A stretch of 64,000 nt of DNA from the NCBI GenBank assembly GCA_003254885.1, contig QANT01001574.1, positions 1 through 64,000 of the forward strand. The letters are read 5' to 3'. How positions within the stretch are numbered: the first letter of the stretch is position 1; each line of letters opens with the position of its first letter. The DNA comes from Purshia tridentata. Lineage: Eukaryota; Streptophyta; Magnoliopsida; Rosales; Rosaceae. Shown here piece after piece: positions 33,038 to 44,723 of this stretch. The notes beneath the pieces are model-generated. The model was not told the origin of the DNA. It ran no database searches and saw only the letters and a program-made list of their open reading frames with translations. Position numbers and translations under genes: made by a program.

Positions 33038-35188
33038 CTAATGACATAGAAACACAATCAATTGAACAATAAAGTTTATATTTTCTGTCAGATGCTCCAA
33101 AGTTTCATAAATAACAGTACAATGAGGATGGCTATTATCTTCTACAGAGAATACATGAACTCTGCTATTCAGCTCAATCCAACTACACCCAGGATCCTTT
33201 TTCACTTCCAAGCTTCTCAATCTGTTTCTTGCATTCATCTTCTTCCCCCACTTCCCCAGAACAGCATACATGTTAGACAAAATTATATAAGCTGATGCTG
33301 GCTTGGGATCCAAACTAATCATTTTCTCAGCCACCCTCTCACCCAGTTCTATGTCCATCCAGAACCAACAAGCATTCAGCAGCGCTCCCCAGATAATTCC
33401 ATCTGGTTCAATAGGCATCTCTTCAATAAAGTCCATAGCTTCTTGTAGGCGACCAGAACAGCCAAGAAGATCCACTATGCATGCATAGTGCTCAAGAGTT
33501 GGGTTTACTCCATAACTTCTTTCCATCACGTGGAAAATTCTCATCCCTTCATTGACTAGACCAGCACGACTGCAAGCAGACAGAATTCCCACAAAAGTAG
33601 CACTATTAGGGTAGACTCCTCGCTTTAACATTTGGTCAAAGTGCATAATTGCCTTGGAGCCAAGCCCATATTGTGCATACCCGTTAATGAGAGCTGTCCA
33701 AGTCGCCACATTGGGTGAATGAATGCGGATAAATGATGTTTCAGCATCAGTGATGCTCCCACATTTTGAGTACATATCTATGAGGGATGTTCCTACATAC
33801 ACATTTGATTCGAATGGCGTCTTAATCAACTGGGCATGAAGTATTTGTCCTAATTGAAGAGATGCAAGGCATGAACATGCATGAAATAGAGTAGAGAATG
33901 TTGATCTCGTATGGTCTATTGATAATCTGCGCATAGTCACATATAGTATGAAAGCCTCCTCATGTTGATCGCTTTGAATGTAAACCGACATCATGCCATT
34001 CCATGTCACAGGGTTTCTTTTCCCTTTCGTTTCTTCAAAAAGCTTTAAAGCCTTATCAATATCACCATTCCTAGCATACACAGAAATCATAGTATTCGAA
34101 GAAATTATAGTTCTATGCATCATACTCTCAAATAACCTCTTCGACTCATCAACTTGACCACTCATTGCATACCCTTTAATCATCAAATTATATGAAACTG
34201 GATTCTTTTCGTGTAGTCTATTAAAAATTCTTTCTGCATCTTCAATCCTACCCATCAATACAAGCCCCCCAATAAGTGAGTTGGAAGTATTTAAAGATGG
34301 CTTTTCTATTCTATCATAAACTCTCTTGGCACAATGAATAGCTTCAAAATCACAATAAAACTCAATCAAGGCACCATTAATCGATTGATCAAATTCAAAA
34401 CCATATTTAACCAAAAGCCCATGCACAGCCTTCCCTACACACAGAACTCCCAATCTCCCACAAGCCCTTATAACACAATCAAAAGTAAACTCATTAGGTG
34501 CCACCTCACCACTCTTCCTCATCCACCTAAACAACTCCAAGGACCTCTCACACCCATCCTCGCACTTTGAGTACCCTGAAATTAAAGTAGTCCATGCCAC
34601 AACATCCCGTTTCGGCATCTTCACGAACAATTCCATAGCATCAACCATCAAATTACATTGCACATAACCTACGACCATTAAGTTCCACACTAACTCATTT
34701 CCACCATGCAACTCATCGAAAACCAGCTTAGCATCCTCAATTTTAAGGCAATTAGCGTAAAAGTACAGCAGGGAACTTCCCAAAAGCTCAAAACACTCCG
34801 ACCCAGATTTCAACACCAAGCAATGAACCTGTTTTCCCTCACTCAAAGACTCTGAACGAGCGCATACGCTAAGAGCTGTCAAAAGGGTGGTTTCATTGAG
34901 TCTTACATTGCTACGATGCATGGTTGAAAACAAAGACAGAGCCTCATTGAACCTTCCCCACTTTGAGTACCCAGAAATCATGGTGTTCCATGAGACAACG
35001 GTTCGTATCGGCATTTCATCGAACACGCTTCGAGCGATATCTGGTTGGCCGTTTTTACAGTACCGGTTTATGCAAATGTTCGTTGAAACTATGCTGGGAG
35101 ATTGAGTTTTTCCAGTTTGATAAAGGGTCGAGAACTGTTTGAGGTTTTGTTTCCATCGGTTTTTCTTCCATGTTTTAACTACCAGCAT
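33038..35188 (-). CDS. PLS-class pentatricopeptide repeat protein, E/E+ type without DYW domain
   Basis: Single uninterrupted frame of 716 aa. PPR units run from about residue 35 to 600 in the P-L-S pattern; typical repeat cores are VVSWNTMISGYSKWGRFNEA, VVAWTTLISGYSK, VYVGTSLIDMYSKCGSITDA and VATWTALINGYAQ. After the repeats comes an E/E+ segment (GIIWGALLNACWFWMDIELG, YIILSNMYAVLGKWG, then DPGCSWIELNSRVHVF). The ending lacks the DYW deaminase. PLS proteins of this type bind organelle RNA and specify C-to-U editing sites, recruiting a DYW partner in trans when their own is absent. The basic N-terminus (VKTWKKNRWKQNLKQFST) suits organelle targeting, mitochondria slightly favoured. Target RNA unknown. 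Divergent from the membrane-protein gene, with 365 bp between start codons. Confidence 0.93.
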   Translation of the reverse strand: MLVVKTWKKNRWKQNLKQFSTLYQTGKTQSPSIVSTNICINRYCKNGQPDIARSVFDEMPIRTVVSWNTMISGYSKWGRFNEALSLFSTMHRSNVRLNETTLLTALSVCARSESLSEGKQVHCLVLKSGSECFELLGSSLLYFYANCLKIEDAKLVFDELHGGNELVWNLMVVGYVQCNLMVDAMELFVKMPKRDVVAWTTLISGYSKCEDGCERSLELFRWMRKSGEVAPNEFTFDCVIRACGRLGVLCVGKAVHGLLVKYGFEFDQSINGALIEFYCDFEAIHCAKRVYDRIEKPSLNTSNSLIGGLVLMGRIEDAERIFNRLHEKNPVSYNLMIKGYAMSGQVDESKRLFESMMHRTIISSNTMISVYARNGDIDKALKLFEETKGKRNPVTWNGMMSVYIQSDQHEEAFILYVTMRRLSIDHTRSTFSTLFHACSCLASLQLGQILHAQLIKTPFESNVYVGTSLIDMYSKCGSITDAETSFIRIHSPNVATWTALINGYAQYGLGSKAIMHFDQMLKRGVYPNSATFVGILSACSRAGLVNEGMRIFHVMERSYGVNPTLEHYACIVDLLGCSGRLQEAMDFIEEMPIEPDGIIWGALLNACWFWMDIELGERVAEKMISLDPKPASAYIILSNMYAVLGKWGKKMNARNRLRSLEVKKDPGCSWIELNSRVHVFSVEDNSHPHCTVIYETLEHLTENINFIVQLIVFLCH

Positions 35189-35553
35189 TTTCAGAGAGAC
35201 GGGAGATTTGAATTATGGTTGATGGTCGTTCAGTCGTTTGCGGGTTTTGAATGTTCCCTAAAACGTAACGTTTCGCTTTTCTCCTTCTCACTTAATTTTT
35301 ATTTATTTTATAATACCATAAATTTTGACTCAGCCAAATTTGAATCCCGATCGAGGTGCCACGTGTGAGTGATCGCTTATTAAAAAATCTGAAATACAAG
35401 CGCTTCATGCATGAAGACACGTACCCCTTGTTTTAGTTTCGTTCTTGACTAATTCTCTCAAGTCTCAAACCAACACTCCACAGAAGAAGAAGAAATTCAC
35501 AGAGTTTTCTTTTTCATGAATCACTTTCTTGCGATCCAATCAAAAAAGCTAAA
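35189..35553. promoter_or_regulatory. Bidirectional promoter interval with a G-box
   Basis: 365 bp separate two divergent start codons. A G-box/ABRE GCCACGTGTG sits at about 35357-35366. Purine-rich leader sequence (GAAGAAGAAGAAA) precedes the rightward gene. Confidence 0.6.
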
Positions 35554-36777
35554 ATGGTGAAGCTAGCGTCGGCACGGGAGGCCCGAATGTACGGGCCGCA
35601 GCTGGGCCGGAACCGGGCCGAGTACATGAACGCAGGGCTCTATTTGTTCGCGACGGTTGTGCTTCTCGGTGGCTTTGTGGCTCAGCTTTCAAATGAAGCC
35701 AAGTCGGGTCTAGTTCTTATGCTCATAGCCTTTGCGATCATTTTGATCGTGAATTTGCACGACCTTGTGGCGCATCTCGCCGGCTTCGATTACCGCTTGG
35801 GCTTCATGGAGTTGGACTTGCAGCTCGCGCTGGTCGAGTTCGCGGCTCCGTTGGTTCAGGCTTTGGGTTCCATTCTTTCATTCTTGGGCATTCTTTTCCT
35901 ATTCATTCAGGCATATTTTTTTTATTAATTGATTTTGAATTAGTTGGCTTAATATTGTATTGTGTGAGAGACGGTGCGTAATTAGCATGTTTGATTAAAG
36001 TGTTGAAATTAATATCTCATTTATTGCATTAATTTTACTATTGAGAACAATAAGTACTACCTGTTTTGAATTACTTAACCAGAACATACTTGATTCATAA
36101 TTCATTAGAACCTAATTAGATATAGTTTTGGTAATTTGAGTAGGCGGAAAAAGGGTATGGCTACTTTAGGCTTGAGAGACATGCGAGGAACATGCTTATT
36201 GCTGGCCCTGTTCTATGGTTGGTGGGTTCAATTCACAACTCGTGCCAAATCTATGAGAGAGCAGATGGGCATGTCCAGATCTTGCAACAGAGTGTCCACA
36301 TCCCATTTCTGATTGCTAGTGTACTCTTCACAGTGGGTGCAATTATGAATACGCGTGAGCAAGATGGGATCTTGATATTGCATCATGGCCTAGAGCTACT
36401 GGTAATTAGTGATCAATCGAGAGTATCTCATGTCGGGAATATGGAATTAAATGTGGAATTAATTGATTGATTTGTGTGTGCAGGGCAGAACTTGGGTGTG
36501 GATGGGCATAGTTGGGAGCCTATTGCTTGTGATGGGGGGATTGGCAAATGTGGTGAAGGTGTTCAAGATGCAGCAGATGAATGATGCAGGGCATCTACGG
36601 CTTGAGAAACTAAGGGGAGGGGCACAGGAGCGACTTTTTCACCTAAGGGAAGGCCAGGTTCCTCTAATCTTAGAAGATCAGAGGAGGAGAAAAAGGCAAA
36701 TAACAGAGGAACCAAAAGTTGCACCAGTACTTCCACTTCCTACTCCTTACAAAGATGTTCTTGTTGGTCAGACTTGA
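35554..36777 (+). CDS. Plant membrane protein with about six transmembrane helices, function unknown
   Basis: Three exons, 35554-35910, 36144-36401 and 36484-36777, all phase 0, give 302 aa. Hydrophobic spans fall near residues 27-45, 51-68, 98-118, 136-150, 172-186 and 209-229. The N-terminal segment (MVKLASAREARMYGPQLGRN) and the C-terminal tail (about 235-302, charged, ending PTPYKDVLVGQT) are hydrophilic. Between helices 4 and 5 lies ICQ-like, charged loop sequence with ERADGHVQILQQS. I recall similar uncharacterised plant proteins with a conserved EKGYGY..LE motif, here across the first exon junction, but no function is assigned and I do not propose one. The first intron would need a GC donor (TTCAG/GCATAT) with a weak consensus; without splicing the frame stops after 124 codons. 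Confidence 0.8.
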
Positions 36778-38880
36778 TCAATTAATACTTTGATATCGAT
36801 ATGTTACTCTTGTTGTAATAACTTTTTTTAAATATGTCATTTGGTGATGATATGATTTTCCCATGCTGCAACAACTATTGATCGAACAGAGACATATATA
36901 CTTGACAATTATCTTTCGTGTTCATTATTAATGACGACCGACGTCCCACATGAGGGCCAGTCCATAATGTTTTCATGGGTTGAATATTGGGTTTTTTTTT
37001 ATTTGAAAGTTCAAAAAAAAAAATCCATGATTAGATTGGCCATGGAGCAATGGAGCAAGTGAATTTGACTTGGAAAATTTAATTTGCTTCTGTAAGAACT
37101 GTTGAAATCGAAAATCTTATTGTAATTCACGCGTGCGGTTCACACATGCACGATCTTCTTCGAGTTTTTCTGAATAGAGAACATGGAGATTCTACCATAG
37201 GGGCCAACGATAGACAATAACTCCCCCCCGAACACAGCTTACATGAGAACCATGCAGTTAGCGCTCTTCAATATGCGAGAAATGTCACTGTTGACATAGA
37301 TGAGCACCAAGCATGTCATCAATTTTGTTGTTGAGACTTTCAGTGGAAGAGCAAGCGGACGGTGATCGAGGTTGAAGAGGATGATAAAAGTTGGCATGTG
37401 TGTTCCTACAGTTGCTGGCAGGTCCATGAAGGATTTTGTTCACGTACTGTTGTTGTTTTATTGGTGATGACTTCTAGATTGTGAATTTGTGAAGTGGGTT
37501 GCATGGACCATGCTTTTAATTAATTTGTCTTTGTTTGTTTACAATTTACATTGAAAAGTGAGATGATTAAATGTTATGATATGATTATTTGCTTGAATTA
37601 ATTGAAGGGCAATGCTATCAGCCTTCTTTAATTGCCTTCTCCGTTTACTTTCTGTTCTTCTTGTGCCACATATCCATTACATACACTTAAAAATATGCAT
37701 TTAATGTTTAAAAAAATAAATTTCTTCATTCTATATATACTTTTCATCTCTATTTTTAATTTTTAATTAACTCTTAAACAAAATTATTAATTGGATCAGA
37801 TTAGAGTCTCTACCCCTCCCTATTTCGTCTCCTCCATTACTCCACCGTCACTTCCATCATCTCCTTTTTCTCTTATTTCAGATCTATAAAATTTAAAACA
37901 CAAAAAAATTCAATCCATAAATTTTGGAGCACATATGCAAATCATATTCTTCTTCTTTCTATTTCATATCCTTTTAAAATAGAATATTAAAAAAAAAAAA
38001 AACAAACCCACATCTGCATATCTTTCCATACACCCAACCTCGTGCCCATCTCTCTCTCCTAGCTTCTTCCTCTTTTTTTCTCCTCATATCCCCACACCTG
38101 CATACTCCCCTCTCCCCCCAAATAACCACACCCAAATCAATGCTAGTCTATGCTTAAGCACCTTTGGCAATTTATTGATTTACCAAATGGCCCTTCGAGA
38201 TATATAGATCTTGTATGTTAATTTGGTTGTGGCTGCTATGTAAATGGAACAAGTTAGTGTCCACCGGAGGAGGAAAAGTAGTGAAAGATGACAGAAGTAT
38301 ATGAAAAGCCTTCTAGGTTAACATGATTTAAAATGAATAGAATTCTAAATAATATCTCTAATATTAAAGCAGAAAGAATTAAAGAGGGTATACAATTGAA
38401 AATATATATAATAGAATATTTTATGCATTTATAACATAGTTTTATGTGCTTTTTTAGGACACGTGGCACAACAAGAACAGAGAAGGTAAATGGAGAAGCA
38501 ATTGGAGACGGCAGATAGCATTGCCCTTAATTGAATAAGGCATGAATGCCGTCCAACCGTCCAATTGTGTGCGTACGTTATTATTAAGTAATGAGTGGGC
38601 TTTAAAAAAAAAGGTAATGAGTGAGCCGGAAACCCACTTGACCCAACCCAAGGTCCAAGACTTGAGCAGTCCAGAATGAGCTGAAGGTTAAATTGTTGTT
38701 GGTCTGGGCTGAGGCCCAAGATCTTTAAATGGGTCAAAGCAGTTGACCCGAAACTCAAACAACCCAGTCAAGTTTGAAGTTGGAGTTACAGCCCCACTTG
38801 TTTACCTCGACCCCTTCTCACCACTCGCCACTCAGTCACCACTCACCATTCTCTTTTTTCTCTTTTTAAGGTTACCGACT
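36778..38880. other. Spacer left of PTB2
   Basis: About 2.1 kb, AT-rich with CT-rich patches (37800-38110). An open frame near 37239-37427 (minus) is not recognisable. The right end passes into the PTB2 promoter; GC-richer leader DNA starts near 38880. Confidence 0.45.
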
Positions 38881-39477
38881 TTTCTGTACATCTTTCTTCC
38901 CCTTTTAAGCGCGCTGCGCGATACGCGAACTCAGTCTCAGTCCCTACGGCCCCAACGGCAATAACAACGACTGCTTTGTCCTCTGCGAACCCTAATACTA
39001 ATTTAGAACGTATCACAAACAATCGAGGGTTACTCCCTTCCAAATTTTCAGGTATCTGATTTCTCACCTTCAGTTCCTTTCAATTTTGCACCCATTTACC
39101 CCAATTTTCAGTTTAGCTGTAATATGCTTCTGTTACTCTTCTTTCATTCGCCTCCCAAATTCTCTGTTGCGAATTCGATCTCTATCTATGTATCCATGTA
39201 TATCTCCATTGCAGAAACACGCATTTATGATTATTAGGCTTTTTAGGGTATTATAATATTTTATGCTCTAATTACTGCTCTATCTTTTGGAAAATTTCAC
39301 ACTTCTTTTCTTTTATATATTTTCTTGTTTCCTGGGATTCGAATATGTTATAAATTATTCGAATATGTGTGTGTGCGTGCGTGCGTGCTTGTGATGCCCG
39401 TAGTGATCCATGATGTCCACAATTGAAAACTTGCATATTCATGGTGTTGTGTTGTAGGTGACAGGTTGGTTTACAGA
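38881..39477 (+). promoter_or_regulatory. PTB2 5' leader with probable leader intron
   Basis: A likely non-coding exon ends at 39051 (TTTTCAG before GTATCTG) and resumes at 39458 after TTGTAG, 20 bp before the start codon, implying a 406-bp leader intron. A GTGTGTGCGTGCGTGCGTG run lies at 39366-39390 within it. Confidence 0.55.
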
Positions 39478-42400
39478 ATGGCTTCTGTGTCCAGTCAGCC
39501 ACAGTTCCGTTACACTCAGCCACCATCCAAGGTGCTTCATTTGAGGAACTTGCCATGGGAGTGTACGGAGGAGGAACTGATTGAACTGGGAAAGCCATTT
39601 GGTAAAGTTGTGAACACTAAGTGCAATGTTGGAGCAAACCGCAATCAGGCTTTTATTGAATTTGTGAGTGTCATTTTGTTTTTTTGGGTACATTTTTCCC
39701 TTTTATCATATGATTTTTCTGATTGTTATTTTACTTAAATATTTCATGAATGTTCTTAGGCAGATTTGAATCAAGCTATTGCGATGATATCATATTATGC
39801 CTCATCTTCAGAACCTGCTCAAGTAAGGGGGAAAACTGTCTACCTACAGTACTCCAATAGGCAAGAAATAGTGAACAACAAAACTGCTGCGGATGTGGCT
39901 GGAAATGTGCTGTTGGTAACAATTGAAGGTGATGACGCACGCCTTGTCAGTATAGATGTTTTACACCTGGTAAGCAATTCATCTGCTTTCTGTTATAGTG
40001 AAAGAGGTAAACTTGTTGGTATAAATATGTTTTGCATTAAGCTATTGTGTTCGGGTTGTAATTTGTCTTGCTCCGGGATGCTTTTGTTTGACATGAATGT
40101 GAATGGATCAGCAGGCCCATTTCAAGGCAAAATCTTCAATGGCAGCTTAGTGCATCGGGAGAAAGAGCACATGTGTGTTTGTCTCCTTTCTCCTTTTCTT
40201 AACACTGCCTCTTTCTTCCCTACTCTTTCTCCTCATGATCCTAATCCTACCACTCTAATACTTTAGAATGTTTTCATTTCTTCTCTTGTGCATCCTTCGT
40301 ATCCCCTTTTCATTTCTGCATGCTCGTTTGCTAGCATTTTTTCCCTTTTTTTTTTACAGGCACAATTATCTCGTACTTTTATGTTATACCATGTCTCAAG
40401 TGTTTAATTGCACTTTTATAGAAAAATGGAAACATGTTTAATGATGTCAAATTGAAGGTTAATGTTTTGATATTTATTCCTCTGATGTAAAAACTAAAGA
40501 TTTATGTCCCCATTATAATTTTGTTTTTTTTACTCTCCATAATTCATATGTAAAAGCTGCTTTTGAAGATCCAATCTGTTTCAGTTATATGCTTTCACAG
40601 TTCCTTGAAATATTTAGTTTTTATGTAGTATCCAATAAAAGTTCATAGAGGAGTTATGTCTGAAAGTTTGCTCCCAAGTTTGTAAAATCTATAGCTTTTG
40701 TGCATCTTTCTGAAAGTAATTCTAGTGATTGCAGGTATTTTCAGCTTTTGGGTTTGTGCACAAGATAACTACTTTTGAGAAGACAGCGGGATTCCAGGTC
40801 TATATATGTTAATTTACTTCTAAATTTTCTTACTAGCTTCCATTGGCCTTTGGAGACAATCTCATTTCGTATTCTTCTTTTCAGGCACTGGTGCAATTTT
40901 CAGATGCAGAAACTGCCACTTCTGCAAAAAATGCACTGGATGGAAGAAGCATCCCTAGGTGACAATTGATTAATTGATTGACATGGTATCAAGTCCAGAC
41001 ATATAGGAGCTAGTCACCTGTTGGCCATTAGACAACCTTTAGGGCACAAGTGTTCTGTCGAAATTATAATATAATTTTAAACTTGCTGTACGTATTTTAG
41101 TGCTATAATGTTTTGAAAGTAAAGCAAACTAGTGCTGGCTATGTTATAGTAACAATGCCATTCACTAGGGAGTTGGGTGATTAGATGGTATTTGGTGATG
41201 GTGGCCATTATGTCGGTTCTATTTATTTGTGCCAGATGTGCCTGCATAATGGTCTGCTGACTTTTTTTGCATTCGGTGTAGGTATCTGCTCCCAGATCAT
41301 GTTGGACCATGCACTCTCAGGATAACATATTCTGGACACACAGATTTGAGTGTGAAATTTCAGAGTCACCGGAGCCGGTATTCACTCTTTCCTTTTTTCT
41401 CCCAGTTTCTTGGGAATAAGACCTATCTTTTATGTTGCATCCTTCTATGTTGTTTTTGTATTTATGATGTGTCCGTCTCTTGTTGGGTATTGACAAATCA
41501 TGAATGCCTAAAAAAATTCTCTTTTATGCTTTATTTTCCTGGACTTGCCTTTATTTCTGTTGGTGACCACATTTTTCACTTTAGTGGATATACTTTTTGT
41601 TGATCCAGGGACTACACAAATCCTTACCTTCCTGTTGCTCCATCGGCCATAGATGGAAGTGGTCAGGTAATGCAGTGAGAAGAAACCTTTATTATATTAA
41701 TTCAAGTTGCAGGCAGACATTTCTGTACCATGACCTTTATGGTGCATGTGCAAGGCTGACATATTCCAATCCAAGATTCTCCTTTTTATTGATTATTAAA
41801 ATGTATATTTTACTCTTGAAATGGCCTGACAAGTTGTTGCAGTATGATGCTTTCATTTAACAAGTTTCTTTCATGTAAACAACATAGAGAAGCGACTTCC
41901 AAACCTTGACGTGCATTTCTTTTAATAATGATTGTTAGGAGGTGTTTTGGTACTTTTATCACGGGGAAAAAAATAATCAAATTGGTCTGCTGTTGCTTTG
42001 TTGGGGAAATGCTGAGACTAATGAACAATTGTGATGCAAGGCCTACCTGTATCATGGAGTTTGCTGTCTGGTTATTTTATTAATGGAATCCATTGATTAT
42101 CATTGCAGGTAACTGTAGGGTTGGATGGAAAAAAGCTAGAACCTGAGAGTAACGTGCTTCTTGCCTCCATTGAAAACATGCAGTATGCTGTCACCTTGGA
42201 CGTTTTACACATGGTATAGCCAATCACTTTTAGCTACTGATTATGTTCTTAGCCTATGAATATTTTTCAGAAACTGATCTTTATTTTCTTTTCCTTCCCT
42301 TAGGTTTTTTCTGCTTTTGGGCCTGTTCAAAAGATTGCCATGTTTGATAAGAATGGAGGGGTGCAGGCTTTGATTCAGTATCCTGGTACCTTCCTGATTG

Positions 42401-43325
42401 TTCTTTTTAATGGTCCTCAAAATCAGACTCGATTGGCTGGGCTGACCTGGTTAATCAGGAGACAGCAAACCGGCCTAGCCAGTTTTCCTGAGAACTGGAC
42501 ATGTAGAAAATCTGGCCGAGTTATTTCTGCGGTTGACCACTAGTTTTCCCTTCTTTTTCCAGTTTGATAACCTACCTGGTTTTCCAAACATTGCTCTTTT
42601 TTACTATGAAGGCGATGGTGTTGCTGGTAGCCTAGGCATGTGCAATATGTACATGCTGCTGTGTTTTCCTATAAAATTAACTTCTGACTGTATATTCGAC
42701 TGGATTGTAGATAGCTATATGGTAGTTTGGGTAGTAATTGTGTTATGGCTTGCAGATGTTCAGACGGCTGTTGTTGCCAAGGAAGCCTTGGAAGGGCATT
42801 GCATTTATGATGGAGGGTTTTGTAAGCTCCACATCTCATATTCACGTCATACTGATCTCAGCATAAAGGTAAAGGCAATATACTCTCTGATGATCTGCAT
42901 TTTGTGGCAACTCAATTCATCATGCAAACTGTTATTAAAGAGATCAGATTCTGTTCTAATCACAGGTCAACAATGATCGAAGCCGAGACTATACAATCCC
43001 TAACATTCCAATTGTGAATCCTCAACCTTCAATTCTGGGGCAACAGCCTGTTCAAATGATGAGTCCCGCTGTTCAGATGATGAGTCCCGCTGCTCCTCCA
43101 TACAATGGTGCTCAATTTGCTTCCGCTGATCAGGCTGTGATGCCTCGGCCTTCAGCAGGGTGGGGACCAACGGTTCCAGCAGTTCCTCAGTCCATGCCCA
43201 TGCAAATGCATAATCAACCGTACATGCCACCTGGAACTATACCTCCTCAAATGGGCCCTGGCATGATGCAAAGTGGTGTATCGCAAGCAAGTTTGCCCCC
43301 CTACCATCGTGGTCATGTGCAATAA
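39478..43325 (+). CDS. PTB2: Polypyrimidine tract-binding protein, PTB1/PTB2 type
   Basis: Ten coding exons: 39478-39663, 39760-39969, 40735-40797, 40885-40958, 41282-41377, 41609-41666, 42109-42213, 42304-42385, 42756-42868 and 42966-43325; phases agree throughout, giving 448 aa. Start [23 protein letters not shown]1 contains [19 protein letters not shown] and NQAFIEF; RRM2 runs from [13 protein letters not shown] to [14 protein letters not shown]3 from [20 protein letters not shown] to [13 protein letters not shown]. The C-terminal tail is rich in Pro, Met and Gln. It binds CU-rich pre-mRNA and controls alternative splicing, including its own by nonsense-mediated decay in Arabidopsis. Exon 3 is only 63 bp, and intron 2 (765 bp) holds a striking pyrimidine tract. 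Neighbours match At5g53180. Confidence 0.95.
40171..40237 (+). promoter_or_regulatory. CU-rich tract in PTB2 intron 2, possible autoregulatory site
   Basis: A near-continuous run of C and T (TCTCCTTTCTCCTTTTCTT, then CTCTTTCTTCCCTACTCTTT) in the longest coding intron. PTB proteins bind such tracts, so the transcript may be its own target. Confidence 0.5.
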
Positions 43326-44723
43326 CCTTCTATTTATGAGTTTCACTGTCGAAGTTATTAACTCTCTCTCTTCAATGGAACAAAGCCTCTGCCTATACAC
43401 AGACCATTTGAAAGAGGGAAAAGTGCCCAGTGCCCATCTCCGAAGGCAGCCTAGTTGGGAAGAGTTTGCAATCCCTTTTCTTTCTCGAAATTTTGATAGT
43501 GAGATTCTGTATGGCTTTAATACTTGATCTAGTCCCATTTCTGTGTTGCTTACCAGCAGACGACATTTGTGGAACCTTGAAATATTATTAATTATTAGTT
43601 TATTTTTTGGGATACTGAAATGGTAGTTTCAAATGATGTCAGCGGCTATGTTTTAAATTAGTTAAAAGTTCATTCTTACTCGCCAACGTTAATTATAATT
43701 ATCAGTTGAAAAGCAATCACTTCGAGCAAAATTCTCAGAAATTCCCTCCCTCTGTCTCTGTGTTCCATCGGCAGTGAGCTTCGGAATCTTGTATAGGGGT
43801 CTATCTCATTCTCAAACATTATTCCAAAAAAAAAAACTCTCTTTCACAGATCATACATACTGATACAGTAGTGCTACATAAAGATAGTGTAAAGAGAATG
43901 GGATTGACGACAAGTATTACTAATGAGTGCCACCTCAGCAAAATTGTCTGTTAGCAGTTGAGGAATTAGTAACAAAGAGTTGGAGACATGTATGCATAAA
44001 ACCAGAGCCGCAGAGTCGCATGGATGAATAAGATTCACTCATCATTTTCATTAGTTCCATAGAATTATTCCCTTAAAACCATTTTGATGGCGCATTAAGA
44101 AGCATGCATGTTTGTGTATGGTCGTCAGATTGATCAATCATCATTGGTTAACCAAGACGAAAGGATTGAAGCCCTAAGTTAGTGAGCAATCTCTGCAACA
44201 ATTGAGAACCAAGATGAAGAAGATGGAGAACTCAATACGAGAACTAAAGCAGCAGTTGGATCAAATAAAGAACGATTCTTGGAAGAGGAGAAGAACTGTT
44301 GCTCATGTATGAATCAAGGTGATACAGAATCTTCCTCTTCTTTCTTTGTTTTTGGTTACAGAGTTTTCTCAGGATTAATCGCAGTAATAAATCCTCTGTT
44401 TTTAGGAAGCACTAAGTAGGATTCTCAATGTGTAGATTGATTTGTGTTAGTGTCCGAAACAATGTAGATTTGGGTTTAAAGAGGGTTTAGAGTTTAATGT
44501 AGTTTTTAGAATTACAAAAAGCGCATCTATGCTCTGAAGCCACTGCCTGTTTAGCACATGACTTGTCAGAAACACCGTGGGAAACTCCAGTTTAAGAACA
44601 TTTAAATTTGACTTAGCTACATAATTCCGTAAAAAAAAAAATTAAAAAAAGAAATAATGTATTATATTGATCAACATATATATAGTTAAAGTAGCTATAC
44701 AAGCCATGAAGTATAATGAGAAA
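43326..44723. other. Spacer between convergent PTB2 and F-box genes
   Basis: PTB2 3' UTR for the first few hundred bases, then AT-rich DNA. A 32-codon open frame at 44214-44312 (plus) encodes a Lys/Gln-rich, coiled-coil-like peptide (KKMENSIRELKQQLDQIKN). It could be a remnant or a small exon; no family recognised. Confidence 0.4.

Noticed and set aside
37239-37427. 62-aa minus-strand open frame
   Set aside because: No recognisable domain; the other frames are also broken, and nothing indicates a gene.
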